Assembly (NCBI GenBank): GCA_028015205.1
Contig: CM051518.1
Span: forward strand, 33,446,001-33,510,000
Length of the DNA stretch: 64,000 nt
Direction: 5' to 3'
DNA from: Mytilisepta virgata
Taxonomy: Eukaryota; Mollusca; Bivalvia; Mytilida; Mytilidae
Shown here: in pieces, positions 44,101-57,110 of the stretch
How positions within the stretch are numbered: the first letter of the stretch is position 1
Layout of the letters: every line of letters starts with the position of its first letter
The notes under the pieces: generated by a model
Database searches by the model: none
Told to the model about the DNA's origin: nothing
What the model saw: only the letters and a program-made list of their open reading frames with translations
Made by a program: the position numbers and the translations under genes

Positions 44101-47100
44101 GATGCAAGATCTACACAAAGAATAACAGCTGAGCTCTAGGGAGCCTCTTGTTTAAAATCAGGGTCTAACACACCTTGCCAGGAGATGCATTCAAACTGAC
44201 AATTTCAGTGTTGACAGGCTAGTGGTCATCAGTAGTTAGGCAAACTTCTTAGTTCATTGGACCACGGACATCTTGTGATTTACAAATTTACCTAATAAAT
44301 CTAGGACATATAAAAATTGGCTTTTAGAAATACATTTACAGTGTCAGTAACAAAGTACATAACCAGCTTATCTTGTGTGCTGTACATTATATGGGGATTC
44401 ATTCCATATGAAACATAAACTTGTTTAAAGTTCAGAGCTGGTGACTTGTAGGGATCTCTACATTTTCCATAGATCTTCAAATGAATAAATGTTTTTATGG
44501 TTACTTATTTAGAATCTAGATATTGGCCAACCTGGATGGAAATCTTGTCTGAATTTATTCATCATGACTCACAGATAACTTGATGATTGACTTTTCTAAG
44601 CATTAAAGCATAGGGTCAATGCATATCAAAACAGAATTTTTAAAGTAGCATGGCTGACTTGCAGGGTATCTACCTTCCTAAATAATAACAGTAATGTTTT
44701 TTTTAAATCTTAAGTTAGTGATAGCTGTTCTGAGAAAAGAGCTGAAGACAAAAGTGGAGCAAATCTCCGTCGACTAATTCAAGAAGGAAACCTGTAAGTA
44801 TGGCTATAAACCTTAACCATGTTAAAAAATCTAATAACATTTTACCATGACTAACAAGTTGATAGTATAGTTGTAATGAAAAAAAAGAACTTGCATTTGA
44901 AGATGACAGGTTAGGAAATTTTATTTTTTTTTTAGTATTTCTGAAGCTATACATTAAAAGGGTTGTTGTATAAATACACCATTACCTTGGAATCTAAACT
45001 TAATTTTGTGTAAAATGGAAAAAAGTTTAAACTGAAATCTTATATCATAATGATTATTATTTAGTAAACATCTGTCTAATCCAAACAAAATTTCAGTGTG
45101 AAGGGAATTTTGGTTAGACAGGATTACTGCATAAGACTTCTGTAGGCATATCAAATCAGGTGATCAACAGCTGGTTGTATATTAGAAATGTCACAGTCGA
45201 TGGGTCTCAAGTCATATAATATGAGATTTTTGCTAGTTTAAGTGTTTAGTTCAATGTGTCAAACCTAGAAAAATTTTCCAAAATTACATGCTAGCACCAA
45301 TAAAAAGGTCCATTTGAGCTAATGCCATACTTTAATTTTTACTGCAGCAAAATGGATTGCTTATAAAAATGTTTGGAATTGATTACAAAGTATCGGCACC
45401 TGGCAGTCTATCAGTTGACGTCAGACATTTCTGTATTTTTGTAGATTTCATCCTTCCAAAAATGATGATATTGGTTATACAATAAATAAAACTTAAATAA
45501 TGTATTATGTGATTGTCAGACCTTATATAATTACAGGATAACAGGAGTTCTATCAGAGAGAGATGTTGTATCTGATGATGAAGAGAAAATTAAGGTAATT
45601 GATAATACTAAAAATACATTCCAGTTTAGGTTTCCGAAGTCAAAGGCTCTGGATTGTCTATAATCTGACTGTTATATTTTATATTCACTAAAACAAAGTT
45701 CTGCTTTGGTTGGTCCAGCTGTGTAAAATATTAATTTTATTCATTGATTATCAAAACTAAGCGATCGGCTTTATTTAAAAAGAATTACAGCATGTTAAGC
45801 AACACAGACTAAGTTTCATATACATCTTTATGGAATATTTATGTTTTCAGAATAAACTGAAAGAATGGTGTGATAAGAAAATGTTAAACTTAATCTTGAC
45901 AACAGGTGGTACTGGATTTTCTCCTAGGGATGTTACACCAGAGGTACATGTAAATTTCATAACATTTTTTTATAAAAATAAAAAAAAATTGGTATTTCAA
46001 AATACTTCTTTATCTTACATTGCAGTTTAAGATAGAGCTTGTTTAAGTTCCATTCAACTTCCATGTATTTGAGCAACGAAATTTAACCTGTCTGTCAGTT
46101 AAAATTGAAATATTCAAAAAGGTTTACAAGATAAATTTTTCTGATGTAAAGAAAATCATTCTTTTAATCAAAATTGATTGTTTATCGGATTCTTTATAGT
46201 TTCATAAAAATGATGATCATTTAAAAATACAGACAACATAGTACTTGATGTTTTCTTCATTGATAATGTGTTTGACATGATATGAGAATAATTTTTCTGA
46301 TAATTGTAGATTGAATATTCTTGAATATCAAAACTGGATTTGATATTCAGAAGTATTCAGATGTTTAACATTTAATAGATTGTTTATGGAAAATTATGTT
46401 GAAAGCATTTGTAGTATGGATCAATGTGTAAAGATTTTTATTTGAAATGATAAAAGAATAAAAAATACTTATATAATTTTTATAAAATGACATTGTTTCC
46501 ATTAGGACATGTACAGTTGTATAATTGATCAATGTATAAATTTATATTTGGTTCTATATAACACTTACTGGTAAATTGAAATAGTTTGAAAGATGTGTTC
46601 TTTTGCAGTTGATATTTCATTGCATTTTTTGAAATGTGACTGTTTTTTTCTGTTACAGGCTACAAAAGCAGTTCTTCAGAAGGAAGCAATTGGTATCACT
46701 ATAGCTATGATAACACAGTCTCTACAGGTTACAAAACTAGCCATGCTTTCAAGGTATTACTTTATAAAAAAAAAGCACAATAATTGGAAGCTACAGACCT
46801 ACTTATGATGTGAATATTTTTACTTCAGTCATAACATAACACAAACTTATAAGACCTTTATTATCAATGAATGAGTATACAGTTGAATCTCGTTATCTCA
46901 AAGTGCAAAGGACCATGGGACTGGGTTCGAGATAGCTGAAGTTTGACTAAAAGGAGCTGGAAATCCTCAAGATTTGGACAAGGGAGATAAACATTAAATA
47001 ACTTCCAGATTTCTTTGAAGTCATGTGTTCACTGATTGTTTTTAATTGTTAAATGATTCATTGTTTGATACACGAGTTGCTTAACAAAACTTACTCAAAC

Positions 47101-50100
47101 TTGCTCAAAATGTTAAATTAAATTTTTACAGTCACAGCCAAGCCATTATGAGCTCTCTTGTCTCATTTAGTTTGAATATAAAGCTCCTTGAATCTTAATT
47201 TAAGTTCTTCAAATTGATAATCCTTTAGTAATATCAATAGATATTGATTTTATAAAAAAAAAATTCGGCAAGTCACGTCTCATTAACATAATCCAAATTT
47301 TATAATGATCATAGTGTTAATAAGTAGGACGTTTACATACTGTAAAAAACTTGATTTTATTAATGCAAAATTTGTATTTATTACAAAATCCACAATATTG
47401 TTTAATTTTAACAACCTAATAATGTTTGTTTGTTTGTTTGTTTAGTTGGAGTTTTACGCCGTTTTCAGCACATTTGGCTATTTCGGGGTGGCCAGTTTTT
47501 ATTGGTGGAGGAAGCTGGAGTACCCGGAGAAAACCACCGACCTTCGGTAGGAAAATTGGCAATCCTTGTTAGTTAACATTGGAGTCGAACTCACAACCTC
47601 AGCGTTGACAGGCTAGTGATCTTTAGTAGCTAGACCACTCGGCCACCGAGGCCCGCCCAATAATGAATGTTTAAATAAACATTTAAATCGAAACAAGATT
47701 GTTATCAAAACATAATTCACATGTTTCGACATTTCAGGCATTGATTCCCTACATGTTACTGATTGATAGGTGTGAATATTTGGTTCACCTGTATAGATGA
47801 TTAATGAATTCGACATGAGTTTAGTTTGCACTAATTATATTTTCTGGGTACATAATGTCACTGTAGTTTACTGGTGTCAGACGTTTGTTTAAAAAAAAAT
47901 GAATGACATATTTTGATATTCTCTTTTGACACTCCACTATCCTATCTAATACAAGATTGTATGGCTTTAAATGCCATGTAAAATAAAATTCAAACAAGAC
48001 CACCAGTTTGTTTATAAAATGATCATCAGAATATTCTTTTATCTGTTTTAATCTATGTGTAAAACAATTGAAAACTTAATTCATTAAAATGTTAATATTA
48101 ATCGTTATATTATGTATCTACAGGCTTGTTTGTGGAAGTAGAGGTCAAACCCTTATTATCAATCTACCAGGGAGTGTAAAAGGTTCTGAGGTAAGCAATT
48201 TTACAAATATTTCATGAAGTCAGTTTACAAAATTCTTTGCCATGAGGCACTGAAGTTATATGAAGTGAACATTCCCCATTGCAGAAGGAAGCCATTTATA
48301 TAAAATTGCATTGTCACTGAACCAATAATTCATGTATACTAACTTGGATCCTATGTTATATTATAGGGTTATTGAAGAAATATTAGGAAATATTGTCTCA
48401 AGTGGAATGTAATATTGCACGAGCTTGCGAATGTGATATAATATTCTATGAGGGACAGTATTTCCCGATTTCATGCAATAACCCTTTTATTGTATGGCAA
48501 CACTACCCAGATCCCGGAAATAACCCAAAAAACTATCAAAGACGTCATCCTTGCAATGCAGTATTCCTCTCCGTGCAATATCGACAAATATTGCACACTA
48601 ATTTCTGATTACGTTCTGGTTATGTTCTACAGGGAATATTACGTATACGTTACTATACAATATCATCAAATACATATAAAGGAGTCAACATTTTACAGTT
48701 ATTCAGGGGTCACCAAACTGGGCGATTAGGGCGATTAAGTCGCTTAATGCTCGCCAATGTTGCCCTGTCATCGGCTCCAGAGCGACAAATGAGTCGCCCT
48801 GTGTTTTTAAATATGGTAATCAGCTGCGTCTGAAGATCGTTATTTTCATTATAAATCTCGAGCCGCCATTTTTTTCTTGGAGATCAAAGGGGAAGGGGAA
48901 AGAAACGGCAAAAAGTAAGCTAGAAAATGGCGGCAATCGGAATTCTCATGATTTTTCATTGGTCACTGTTTTTTTCCCGACCGGTAACAATATGTAGACC
49001 TTATTTAAAAATAAATTTAGTGGATTTTGACATATCTATGCACAAATGGAAATTTTGTCAATACATGTATTGATTATTAAGGTGTTCAAGCAAGGTGAAT
49101 GGGAGGATTTTAAGAGTATGTTTGAGAAAAAATAATAGTAAAGATTATAGATAAATAAATATTAAAAAATAAAATGGCAATAATAAATAAGTTCTGTCAA
49201 AAGCTACAAATATTTTTGCTCATATCTGTAACAGAAATTTTCTTCCAAGTTCGGAGCACCACTGCATAATTTCATTTTTTTTTATTTCAAATTATATTCG
49301 TCAGTATTTTAAGGCAGCACATGATTTTAATTAAACTTTGACAATAGTACAATAGGCCTACCATGGTCAAAATCATGCAGCAATGTACGTTAAAAAAATA
49401 GTGATGAGTCCTGGGACTTACCATTCTGAAAAATGATGAGTCCCAGGACTCATCATGAAAAATACTTAGTGAGAACCCTGTTTAGTCATATATTTATATG
49501 TCTGTTATGCTGGATTCAAATATCAAATAAATAAAATATGAAAATCAGAAATTGAGTTTTATTCATTTCAAATATAAATTAATCAGTTTATTACAAGATA
49601 TCATCACGGCTGTAGAGGAAACCTGCAAAAATAGTAAAAAAGTATTAAACATCTCTAAGTATACAAATCAAATGTACATAAGACAAACTCACAATCTCTG
49701 ACAAAGGATATTGATTAAATGCACATGAGACAAAATCTCAGATTATGACTAAAATGGAAGGATATGGAGTAAATGTAGATAAAATCTCAAACAATACAGG
49801 ATAAAACACAATTAAGGAATGTATAGTATGTACATTATAAGACACAAATAACAGGTATTTACTCGACAGGCGACGAAGTCGGGGAAAAACACAGTCTCCC
49901 TGGTAGACTTGGAAGTCTCCCTGTCATGCCCTGAAGTCTCCCTGTTGCTACCCTGAGGGAGACTCATTTTCAAGTGTGGTGAGCCCTGGTTATTATGTCT
50001 CCCCTTTGCAGAAGGAGACATATTGTTCTTATGAAGATAATCATTAAAGTTTGTATTGATGTGTATCAATTCAAACTAACTTTGATCAATTGAACTAAAA

Positions 50101-53100
50101 CTCTCATTTGAATGTACACAAGGTTAAATAATAGGCTTTTTCGGACAATATCCTTTGAGATAGACCATAATATTTGGTATGTGGATGTATCTTGATGAGA
50201 CGGTGTTTCGCATATCATCATGATCAAAATTCGACCTTGACCTTTGACTACAAGGTCAAATAATAGGCTTTTCTTAGACAATATGCTTGTCGTGGCCATA
50301 ACTTTTTGTCCTTTGAGGTAGACTCATGGTATTTTTGTATGTAGGTGTGTAAATATCATCATGATCAAAATTTGACCTCAAGGTAAAATAATTGGCATTT
50401 TTGGACAATATACTTGACCGGGCCATAACTTTTTTATATTTTGAGTTACACTCATATATTTGATATGTAGATGTATCTTGATAAGAGGGTGTGTCACGTA
50501 TGGTTTGCAAGAATGTGGTATTTTACTCGATCACCTGCTAGAAAGAAACTGCGGGTGGTATTTTATACTGTCACCCGCTGGAAATAAACAGCGGATGGTA
50601 TTTTATTCTGTCACCCACTCATAAAATCCAAGACATTCAGTATAATAAAATAAATAGCAAATTTCTAAGAGGGTGACAATTTTTTCTCAGGGTTACAATA
50701 TAGTCCGTCATCCTCTTAGAAATGTGTCATTTATATAGTAACGTACATCATAATATCCAACACTTTATTGGGTAAAGCTTAATAGTTTATGCACATTTTT
50801 TTTTAAAATTCTTTACCTGCTGACATGTGTATTGCGTATGATCATGATCAAAATTTGACCTTAAAGATGATCAGCCTTTGACCTTAACCTTTTTATTCTT
50901 TAAGATAGATGTATCATGATCAAATGGTGTGTCACGTATCAATGTTATCTTCATTTGATCTTGACCTTTGACCTTAAGGTAAACACATTTTTGGGGAATA
51001 TCCTTGTTCAGGCCAAAATTTTTTTTTAAGATAAACTTGCATTTGTATCTGGACATTGAATGTATAACAGATGACCCTTGAGGCTACTGATTTAAAATAT
51101 TTATTGTTACTGTCTATAAATTTTCAAAGATGGAGACCAAATGTAGCGTGGCGGCAAAAATTTAAGGGTGGCACAGAAAAAATGTAGCTTTGCGGACCGC
51201 CACCCTTAAACCCATCATGGTGGTCCCTGTATCATATTAAGAATGAAGATTATCTTGATAAGACGATATGTTGCATATCATCGTTATCTTTATTTGACCT
51301 TAGGTCTTCACCTCAAGGTAAAAAAAATAAGCTTTTTGGGGAAACATTCTTGCTTGGGCCATAACATTTTTTGTTTTTTAAGATAGACATCATATTAAGA
51401 ATTAAGCTGTAGATTATTCATATGTAAGGAGGAGAGATATGTTTTAGTTCAACTAAAACAATTCTTACTAGTTGACTTTTGATAATTTCTGCTTGCAACT
51501 ATACAGACCTGGGCAGGTAATAGTCAGTCAAGGTCAAATGCAATAACTTCTTTTCTAAAGAATAATATAGTATTATTGCGTAAGGTTTTCCATATTGGCT
51601 TAGTTATTGGTCCGAGGCAAGCCATATTTGACATTTTGTATTGTATTGACAGGTTTTACCTATTAGTCTTATATTCTATTATATTGAAGCACCTTTAATC
51701 ACAGACCATGTATAAATTTAGAATTAATTTAAACATTTCGCAGTTTTCGTACTAATTAAATTAAAAGGACAGATTTAGTTGTATTGAAGCAAATAATACA
51801 CTAGTTAATAAATAATATAGTATTATTGCAGATTGTTTTCCATATTGGCTTAGTTATTGGTCCAAGGCAAGCCATATCTGACTGAGGCGAAGCCAGGTTT
51901 TATCCTAGTTAGGCTTAAATTCTATTTGTTATTATTGACTGAGCCAGAATATGAAGCTTGGGACAAGTGAGTGTAGTGAACGAGTCCCAAATCTTCATAT
52001 TCTGTTGAGCAGTGTGATATTTTACGATATCTAGTTGTCAAAATGCAGATAATATTTTTATCATCTTAATTACTTATCTGAAACGTAAATATTTGTAAAC
52101 GTTCTGAATTCTCCCAAATTTTCGCGCGAAAAGTATGAATTCTTCATCACAATAAGTTTTCCGTTACGTTGTTTACCATACCAATAAGTATATATTTCCT
52201 GAATTTTCATGTAAAATATCATATAAACGATATAAAAACTGACCTTAAGGTGTATTTTCATGTTTTAAAAAACAAAGTCAGTCTGGAAATCTTTGTTCAT
52301 GATTTTCCAGGAAACTAAAGCACCTGCTTTCAAACTTGCAACCTCGTTGATGTCATAGTCTGTCTCCATTCACAAAAACAACTTCTGACTTAAATATGCG
52401 CAACCTAAAATAATCATTCAAATTTAACCAAAGAGACGACATATGTAAACAACATTTAGTCATTTTTGTACTAATTCAGGCAAAAATATGGACATATAAA
52501 AATAAAGTGTATGTTTAAAAATTTGATTTAATCGCAAATAATGAAATGCAATGGAAAGAGCAGAAAGAAGTCCCAGCAGACATTATCAGCATCGAGGAAA
52601 GACACATTTTGTTGATGTCACTTTTAGAAATTTCTTCATCATTCATTTAAATAAAACGCCATGATATGAAAAATGGAACTCCAAATCTTGATATATTTAT
52701 TAATATTTTGCAATTTTGAAAGCTATTTAATATGTTCTAAGCTGTCAAACGTTGGGAGAATTTGTTGATAAGTCCTGCTGACTGTTGATAACTCCTACTC
52801 AGCTCCTCCTCAGCACATGCGCTTCTTGATACGAATTTTTCGGAGCTGCTCAACAAGCTGATAGAATCACAGTGAAGGATGATAAAGGATCATATTGGAC
52901 TCGTCAATATGACATATTGGACTGATTAGTCAATAAAGGTATAACTGTGCAAGGTTTTCCATATTGGCTTTATTATTGGTCCTTGGCTAGCCATATTTGA
53001 CTTTGACTGTCTCAGTCCAATATGGCTTGCCTCTGACCAATAACTAAGCCAATATGGGAAACCTTAAGCAATAATACTATATTATAAAATATCTGGTGTT

Positions 53101-54627
53101 TTATTGGCTTCAATGCAACTAAAACTCTTCTTTCAATTTACAGAATCATTAACTTGGCCAATATCATAAAAGATTTTTGCTGTATTGGCCGACTTGTAAC
53201 CGGCCAATATAGTGTGAGTTGATTTTCTCTAGACTTTAGTTTGGTTACATATGAAAAATCTGAAGTGTTTTTTTTACGTATATCTAAATTTATACGTGGG
53301 AAAAATGTCTGATCCTATTTGAAGGTAGGTGCCTCAAAATTGATTCTTAAATATTATTAAGTAATAGCTCTGACTATAAGTATCTTTCATAACCCTCATT
53401 CCAATCTTTCAATGAATATAAATTTTCTGATTTTAAATCGTGTATATACATTGAAATTTTCAAATAGTTGATTCAGACAAAAATTCATCAAGAATAGGCA
53501 TTGTGAAAACAAGTTAATTTATAAAGATATCATTACATGATTATTTCTGTATTGGCCTTGTTATTGGTCCTCTGCCAGCTGTATTGGCCTTTGGCTCCAC
53601 CTTATCAATACAGCAAGCCTCGGACCAATAAAAGGGCAAATACAGAAATAATCATGTACCCAGTAATAATATCATAGTATCAGTTAGAGGTATCAAATTA
53701 AAGTTATTTTGAAGGAATATTTAGGTATTTGGGTTTGTAAAGTAGGCATTTTGAATTAGTCTCTGCACTTTAAATAAAAATGGAATAGTTTAAAGATATA
53801 TTAGACTGGTTTTTGAATGTTCTGTTTTTTTCATTTTTCATTTAGACTGTATAGCAGTGATTCTTAAGTTTATTTTAGAATGTTTAAGCAATTTTCTAAT
53901 TTTGTAACATAATAGAATAGAGAATGGAAAAAAGAGACAACAACCCGACTCAAGACTACCAATGGGTCTTCAACGCAGCGAGAAAATCTGGCACACAGAG
54001 GCAGGCTTCAGATGGCCCCTAAACAATAATGCATACTAGTTCAGCAAAATGGATGGCAACTAAACTCTGAAACATACAAATCAACCAAAATTCTCTGACA
54101 ACAAGAAGTTGGTAAAATTAGTTGTTCACTGGAAAAATTGGAAATTTGGCTACTTAGGAAATCTATGATAAACAGTTTATGATACCCCATTTCTATAGCA
54201 GTCCTGATATCATTCCCTTGATGCGTCACCCATAGACCTTAGGCTGATATAGGAGTCTTTGGGTGATATCAAGATATAGAAATATTGAGTAATCAAATAC
54301 TTCATGGAATAGTGTTGTAGAATGACACATTTATTTTATAGTTTTCAGAGAAGAAGTACATTAGCTAAATAAAACCTGTGTATGTTTAATGCTCACTTGG
54401 AGGCTTTTGGAATATAAAAGTGGGCTTGCACTACTGGTTTTAAAACTATGTAACTATTAATGCTTAGTGACAACCTCATCCATATTTATTTTCAGGAGTG
54501 TTTTAGATTTGCTATACCTGGAATAAAACATGCAGTTGACTTACTGAGGAACAATACATCTAATGTAAAACAAGTACATACAGAGTTACAGAGCACTGGG
54601 GTACATACAGATGCCAAACAGCATAAG
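41053..54627 (+). CDS. GPHN: Gephyrin, N-terminal G domain (partial gene, exons 1-7)
   Basis: Exons: 41053-41101, 44715-44793, 45537-45594, 45851-45943, 46659-46753, 48124-48190, 54496-54627. They total 573 nt (191 codons), all phases consistent, ending in phase 0. They encode the MogA-like domain: [20 protein letters not shown], then [20 protein letters not shown] (GGTG loop for molybdopterin binding), then [20 protein letters not shown] and PGSVKGS. Family knowledge: this domain adenylylates molybdopterin and trimerises to cluster glycine/GABA-A receptors in animals; the E domain performs molybdate insertion. Exon 7 holds the last helix and a short linker. The MoeA-like E domain is absent from the window. 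The N terminus is slightly shorter than in vertebrates. Confidence 0.93.
41102..42210. other. GPHN intron 1, upstream part
   Basis: AT-rich. A SINE relic near 41460-41540 shares 'gaccagtttttattggt' with the two intact SINEs. No exon seen. Confidence 0.4.
42211..44150 (+). repeat. 1.9 kb palindrome-ended repeat, forward copy
   Basis: Starts with the hairpin TAGCTCACCTGGCC...GGCCATGTGAGCTA. It has tandem-like interior blocks ('ggtcaacccttt', 'ttattgcccctgaattgt', 'gtaagatctac') and ends GAGCCTCTTG. Opposite orientation to 37938-39580; the interiors have diverged while the ends are conserved. It lies in GPHN intron 1. Confidence 0.65.
44160..44260 (-). repeat. SINE head relic
   Basis: Carries 'cagtgttgacaggctagtgg', matching the tRNA-like head of the SINEs at 47425 and 55652. 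Degenerate and without a clear body. Confidence 0.4.
44715..44793 (+). CDS. GPHN: GPHN exon 2
   Basis: Encodes [20 protein letters not shown] after a CTTAAG acceptor. S-D-S-C and E-D-x-S-G are gephyrin/MogA signatures. Phase 2 out. Confidence 0.9.
45537..45594 (+). CDS. GPHN: GPHN exon 3
   Basis: 58 nt; encodes [19 protein letters not shown], matching the strand and helix between the first motif and the GGTG loop. Phases 2 in, 0 out. Confidence 0.82.
45851..45943 (+). CDS. GPHN: GPHN exon 4 (GGTG loop)
   Basis: Encodes [20 protein letters not shown] and [11 protein letters not shown], the molybdopterin-binding loop. Phase 0 on both sides. Confidence 0.93.
46659..46753 (+). CDS. GPHN: GPHN exon 5
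   Basis: Encodes [20 protein letters not shown] and the start of the L-S-R motif. Donor AG|GTATTA, phase 2. Confidence 0.88.
46870..46970 (+). repeat. pogo-like MITE end, degraded
   Basis: 'acagttgaatctcgttatct' and 'gttcgagatagctgaagttt' resemble the termini of 26660-27007. The other end is not found. Confidence 0.35.
47425..47658 (-). mobile_element. tRNA-derived SINE, copy 1
   Basis: On the minus strand the head carries a tRNA-like A box (GTGGCCGAGTGG) and B box (GTTGTGAGTTCGACTCC). A conserved body follows (GGAGTACCCGGAGAAAACC on the plus strand), then a (CAAA)n tail. It is flanked by the 7-bp duplication AATAATG at 47418-47424 and 47659-47665. Inserted in GPHN intron 5, antisense. Confidence 0.85.
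48124..48190 (+). CDS. GPHN: GPHN exon 6
   Basis: Encodes [20 protein letters not shown], a strongly conserved strand and glycine turn. Donor GTAAGC. Confidence 0.92.
48191..49480. other. GPHN intron 6, proximal part
   Basis: No exon seen. CAGGGGTCACC at 48704 and GAACCCTG ending 49480 could be hAT-like ends, but no matching 8-bp duplication is visible. A strong 17-bp palindrome pair lies at about 49403-49455. Confidence 0.35.
49403..49455. repeat. Perfect inverted repeat
   Basis: TGATGAGTCCTGGGACT and its exact complement AGTCCCAGGACTCATCA are separated by about 19 bp. A diverged relative ('gatgagtcaaggactcacc') is near 56388. Confidence 0.6.
50000..51450 (-). repeat. Diverged tandem repeats of a 'ggagacatat' family
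   Basis: Units share 'atcatcatgatcaaaatt', 'tgaccttgacct' and 'ttggacaatat'. Runs 50000-50520 and 50820-51440 are separated by a block with CACCCGCT motifs. No intact ORF. Confidence 0.5.
51565..53660. repeat. Cluster of direct and inverted 'TATTGGCTTAGTTATTGG' repeats
   Basis: The block 'ccatattggcttagttattg' occurs forward near 51590 and 51840, in a variant near 52955, and inverted near 53045. A second hairpin at about 53535-53655 pairs 'attatttctgtattggcc' with 'caaatacagaaataat'. It lies in GPHN intron 6 with no ORF. Probably nested foldback or MITE copies. Confidence 0.55.
53915..54085 (+). repeat. Dispersed repeat, third copy
   Basis: Matches 32036-32250 through 'aatagagaatggaaaa', 'taccaatgggtcttcaacgc' and 'cccctaaacaataatgca'. 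Confidence 0.6.
54496..54627 (+). CDS. GPHN: GPHN exon 7
   Basis: Encodes [20 protein letters not shown] and a linker start ending DAKQHK. Donor GTAAGT, phase 0. Confidence 0.9.
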
Positions 54628-55651
54628 GTAAGTGGTTTTGTGCTTGTAGTAGTGTATATGAATTTGATTTTAAATTTTTTTCTAAAATTCAAGAAAATGT
54701 GGTTAATTTAAAGAGTCAAACCAGCTTTAAAAGACATATAGGTTTGTCAATGGACAGTCTGTAAAACAACTCTAAAAATACCCCAATCACCATTAAAAAT
54801 TGTAAAATATACCAAAATATCCGGATGCAGGATTCTCTATTCTTTATAATATGCACTTTTTTTTTATCAAGTATTGCATGTATTAGGTGTCTTTTTTACA
54901 TGACTGAACATATATCGGGACAGTTAATGAGGTGCATGTGTGTCTAGATAGAAATATGTGAGATGAAAACTTGTATATTGGCAAACATATGGCTACAGTA
55001 CATGTAGCTTGGAAATAAATATTAACAAAAGTGGCTACAATAGATCAGAAGTAAATAATGGCATTGTAAAATTCTTAGGGTTATTTATGTATATTTTGTG
55101 TACAATTGTTTTTATTAGAAATATGTAGTTTTTGCTTAATTTTGTCACAACTTGTTAATTTTGGGCCATTAGGAGCTTGTTACACAGTGTACACCCCATT
55201 TTGAAGGCTGTATCAGGACCTCTTTTTGTAATTTTTAGTTACTTTTCAGGATTGTTGTCTCATTTCATTTACCCCATATCTCCTTACATTTCTGGTACAA
55301 TAATATTTTTTAGAGAGATTTAATATTGGATTTTCACAAAACAATTCTTAGTTCTATAAAGTGTGCGTGTCCAAGTGATGGTAATATTTTTATGTCAAAT
55401 TACACAGTAATCAAAGAAATTTTCAAGATATCTTAAAATAACAAGAAAAAAAAAAAAAGAATAATTAATCTTTTGTATTTTGGAAATTAATATAATTTTA
55501 ATCAATTCTGGATATAATAAGAAGTCAAATTTTCATTATGTGATTTTGAGGCAGAAGATTATATACTTACAAAAAAATGTTTCAGACAGCTTTTGAAAAA
55601 TCTAATATTTTTAATACAGTTTATATCTTCAATAGTTAACTATTATATAGA

Positions 55652-55919
55652 TTTTGTTTGTTTAGTTGGGGTTTAACGCCGTTTTCAGCACATTTTGGCC
55701 ATTTCGCGGCGGCCAGTTTTTATTGGTGGAGGAAGCCGGAGTACCCGGAGAGAACCACCGACCTTCGGTAGGAAAATTGGCAATCCTTGTCAATTAAGAT
55801 CGGAGTCGAACACACCCCGCCACAGGTGAGATTCGAACTCACAACCCCAGCGTTGACAGGCTAGTGATCAGTAGTAGTCATGAAGAACTACCTAGACCAC
55901 TCGGCCACCGAGGCCCCCC
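55652..55919 (-). mobile_element. tRNA-derived SINE, copy 2
   Basis: Same family as 47425-47658 and more complete (268 bp). A box GTGGCCGAGTGG and B box GTTCGAATCTC are visible on the minus strand. An 11-bp target duplication TATTATATAGA flanks it (55641-55651 and 55920-55930). The clean duplication points to recent insertion. In GPHN intron 7. Confidence 0.9.
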
Positions 55920-56399
55920 TATTATATAGACTCCTCATCAGTATTCACCAAATTTCATTCATACAATTTGGTTTATTTTTTGTTGAGCATAGACTATACT
56001 AGGGGTTCATTCCTTGTATTGCACATGGTAGATCTCCTTAGCTGAAATTTGGCTTCCTATTTCGGTATTTTTGGTTATGAGTACTTCTTGTTTAAAATAA
56101 ATTTGGTTTTTGGTCTTCCAAATGTTTCGGTTTTAATGCTGCTGATGAGAGGTAACTCCTTGAAATGTGTTGTATACAGCATAGTATAAATTTACTATAT
56201 CTAATATTGGTATCTTGGGATTGTTATTTTTTAATAATATACAACAGCGTATCACCAACAAGTAACCATATTGTTTGATTGAGAGATATATTTTACACCA
56301 TCAATATAACAAAGGCAAGGTATTTGGTAGCTATAGAATTTCAATAGATTTAACTTCAGATTAAAACATTTTGGTGAGTCAAAAAATGATGAGTCAAGG

Positions 56400-57110
56400 A
56401 CTCACCTAGGTGACTGATGAAAAAGAGGGGCATACAATTAAGCTAAACAAAACTAAATACAAAGAAAAAGTCCCTAGCAACTATATATATTTGGGTTAAG
56501 GACCTTATAATTTACCTGTACAAGTCAAAAATAAAGGTCAAGGGTCAAGGTCATTGAAAAAGTCCATAGCAACCATATATTTTTGGGTTCATGACCCTAC
56601 AATTTACCTGTCAAAATGGAAAGTCAAGAGTCAATGCCATTGAAAAAGTCCATAGCAACTGATGAAAAAGTTCCTAGAAACCATATATATTTGGGTTCAG
56701 GATTCTATATTTTAGCTGTAGAGGTCAATATTAAGGAGAAAATTGCCACTGTATACATTAAATAGCAAAAATAATCATTGATGCAAGATCTACAAGTATA
56801 CAAAACATAACAGGTGAATGATTCAGGCTCTTAGGAGCCTCTTGTTTAGCTCGCCTGGCCCAAAGGGCCATGTGAGCTTTTGTTATCACTTGACGTCTGT
56901 TGTCCATCCGTCGTCCGTCCATCTGTCTGTAAACTTTTACATTTTGATCTTCTCCTCTGAAACGCCTAGGCCAAATGAACTGAAACTTGGTGTGAAGCTT
57001 CTATGGAAGGAAATTTATAAATTTTTCATATGGCCCCCATGATGAATTCTTATTTCTGATTGGTCAAAATTCCAAAAATCTTCTCCTCTGCAGGAATAAT
57101 TTCATATTGG
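56400..57110 (+). repeat. Two abutting copies of the palindrome-ended repeat
   Basis: One copy's end (GAGCCTCTTG, about 56837-56846) is followed at once by another's start hairpin AGCTCGCCTGGCCC...GGGCCATGTGAGCT (56849-56879). The left copy carries blocks such as 'aagtccatagcaacc' and 'atatatttgggttc', also seen at 43870-44040. Confidence 0.55.

Noticed and set aside
47600..47658. tRNA gene
   Set aside because: The A and B boxes belong to a SINE head, with a SINE body, repeat tail and target duplications. The sequence does not fold as a complete tRNA.
48704..49480. hAT-like element bounded by CAGGGGTCACC and GAACCCTG
   Set aside because: Inverted-end similarity is only about 5-6 bp and no 8-bp target duplication is present.
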